Assembly (NCBI GenBank): GCA_019422105.1
Contig: JAHZDZ010000005.1
Location: forward strand, 162,272 to 226,271
Length of the DNA: 64,000 nt
Origin: Bacillota bacterium
Lineage (GTDB): Bacteria > Bacillota > Clostridia > Lachnospirales > Anaerotignaceae
Direction: 5' to 3'
The notes beneath the pieces were generated by a model that did no database searches, was not told the origin of the DNA, and saw nothing but the letters and a program-made list of their open reading frames with translations. Positions 63,159 through 64,000 of this stretch are shown in pieces. Position 1 is the stretch's first letter. Each line of letters opens with the position of its first letter. The position numbers and the translations under genes are program-made.

Positions 63159-63372
63159 GCTAAGACCCCCCATTGCAGTTACAAAATACTATCTAAGCGA
63201 ATTGTACCACTTATTTTGTTACCAAACATATTATGATATAAATTATCACATAATGCAACATTTTATCGTTTTTTGTTTTAATTTCGTGTATTTTGTCGAT
63301 TTTATATTCAACATAAGTGTACAGAAAAAAACGCTTGACAATTCTGCAAATTTGTTAGAAGATATTAAGAGG

Positions 63373-63446
63373 CGGGGCGTAGCACAGCTTGGTAGTGCGC
63401 TACATTCGGGATGTAGAGGTCGCAGGTTCAAATCCTGTTGCTCCGA
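63373..63446 (+). tRNA. tRNA-Pro (CGG)
   Basis: Acceptor stem CGGGGCG pairs with TGCTCCG (two G-T pairs). D arm GCAC/GTGC, anticodon loop TTCGGGA with anticodon CGG, and T arm GCAGG/CCTGT with TTCAAAT loop are all present. No encoded CCA. It is transcribed toward the convergent tRNA-Cys. Confidence 0.94.
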
Positions 63447-63450
63447 TAAT

Positions 63451-63490
63451 AAAGTGGCTGATTCCTTCTATAAGGGATACGCCACTTTTT
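63451..63490 (+). terminator. Terminator of tRNA-Pro
   Basis: AAAGTGGC pairs with GCCACTTT, with an inner ATTCCTT/AAGGGAT stem, followed by TTTTTCC. Confidence 0.8.
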
Positions 63491-63691
63491 CCTTTTCATA
63501 CCAATATGAAAAGCGCGTATACAGCATGAAAGCCTCCTGTATTTTTACTTATCCATAACGTTCCCACGCTTGTATGGCATTCTCATTATATTTTCAAAAA
63601 AGTCGATGGCAGTATTCTATCTATACCACACTATTGATACGATATATATGTACAAGTTTCCTGTTTAAATGTACCAATACCCGGTTTAAAA

Positions 63692-63737
63692 TAAAAATCC
63701 CGAAGCATTTATTATGTAAATGCTTCGGGATTTTTAT
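63692..63737 (-). terminator. Terminator of the tRNA-Glu/5S/tRNA-Cys transcript
   Basis: A nearly perfect 19-bp stem (AAAAATCCCGAAGCATTTA with TAAATGCTTCGGGATTTTT), T-rich at both ends, seven bases beyond tRNA-Cys in the minus-strand direction. Confidence 0.85.
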
Positions 63738-63742
63738 TTTAA

Positions 63743-63814
63743 AGGCGCCGATCGGATTTGAACCGATGCATAGAGGTGTTGCAGACCTTTGCCTTACCGC
63801 TTGGCTACGGCGCC
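63743..63814 (-). tRNA. tRNA-Cys (GCA)
   Basis: On the minus strand the acceptor GGCGCCG pairs with CGGCGCC. The anticodon loop CTGCAAC holds anticodon GCA, the T loop is TTCAAAT and the discriminator is T73, as expected for cysteine. No encoded CCA. Confidence 0.95.
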
Positions 63815-63822
63815 ATATGGAA

Positions 63823-63939
63823 TTCGGCAGCCACTTACTTTCCCGGGCAGTCTCCCGCCAAGTATCATCAGCCGCTTGTGTCTTAACCGTCGTGTTCGGT
63901 ATGGGTACGGGTGTTTCCCACAAACGCATTACCACCGAA
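63823..63939 (-). rRNA. rrf: 5S ribosomal RNA
   Basis: The minus strand reads TTCGGTGGTAATGCG at the 5' end and CTGCCGAA at the 3' end, which pair as helix I. The internal conserved segments CCCGTACCCATACCGAACACG, given here as CCGTACCC and CCGAACACG, and GCCGCTGATGATACTTGGCGGG-like helices are present. Length of about 117 bases is normal. It lies between tRNA-Glu and tRNA-Cys, not next to a 23S gene in this window. Confidence 0.93.
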
Positions 63940-63952
63940 AATTTTTATTCAT

Positions 63953-64000
63953 TGACCCGACCGGGAATCGAACCCGGGTTACAGCCGTGAAAGGGCCGTG
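63953..64000 (-). tRNA. tRNA-Glu (TTC), partial
   Basis: The window ends inside this tRNA. The anticodon stem-loop CGGCC-CTTTCAC-GGCTG with anticodon TTC, the T arm CCGGG/CCCGG and the 3' acceptor strand TCGGGTC with discriminator A are visible. The 5' half lies beyond base 64000. Confidence 0.9.

Noticed and set aside
63335..63372. Promoter for tRNA-Pro from TTGACA at 63335-63340
   Set aside because: A good -35 is present, but no acceptable -10 lies at 16-18 bases spacing, so I did not list it as a feature.

Overview
The window looks like a chromosomal segment of an anaerobic, spore-forming clostridium, most likely Lachnospiraceae-like. The evidence is a Spo0A response regulator, low-to-moderate GC with A/T-rich intergenic DNA, Firmicutes gene neighbourhoods (ruvX-ireB-DUF1292, rho-rpmE-DUF1385-prmC-prfA, plsY-gpsA-der), RNase J, MecA, YlbF, and tRNA genes without an encoded CCA. 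Species was not determined.

Layout. 1-4.2 kb: the end of a CYTH-domain phosphatase gene, spo0A, a PsiE-like membrane protein, a PAP2 phosphatase and a membrane-anchored protein that reads as a decayed FeoB cytosolic domain. 4.7-11.0 kb: a compact minus-strand housekeeping run (rnhB, yraN, pgeF, PDZ/radical-SAM DUF512 protein, der, plsY, gpsA). 11.0-16.5 kb: an accessory island. It holds a tandem repeat array, one full-length polymorphic-toxin-like gene, a start-less second toxin cassette, a truncated third cassette, and two related minus-strand partner (immunity-like) genes. 16.5-23.8 kb: ylbF, rnjA, DUF1292, ruvX, ireB, mtaB, a Cof-type hydrolase, a DNA glycosylase and others. 23.8-31.2 kb: membrane proteins, lipoproteins, a CofE-like protein, an MsrA-MsrB fusion and an esterase. 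31.4-37.3 kb: prfA, prmC, DUF1385, rpmE, rho and a LysM protein. 37.9-43.4 kb: a large membrane protein, mecA and a polar amino-acid ABC importer.

44-61 kb is a galactose block. A YesM/YesN-type two-component pair sits beside two sugar-binding proteins (one a lipid-anchored MglB paralogue). After an M20 peptidase and a small membrane protein come mglBAC on the minus strand and, divergently, galK-galT-galE-galM. This covers sensing, import and the Leloir pathway to UDP-glucose/glucose-1-phosphate. Direct repeats upstream of mglB are candidate operators for the AraC-type regulator.

61-64 kb is an RNA-rich end: initiator tRNA-Met, followed by a decayed ParA-like gene bounded by a 23-bp copy of the tRNA 3' end (probable attachment-site scar), a YgjP-type metallopeptidase, a small XRE regulator, tRNA-Pro, tRNA-Cys, 5S rRNA and a partial tRNA-Glu.

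The most novel-looking locus is the toxin-cassette island at 11.1-16.5 kb. Its organisation (head gene plus silent, repeat-bounded alternative tails with convergent partner genes) is seen directly. Toxicity, immunity and tail switching are inferences.
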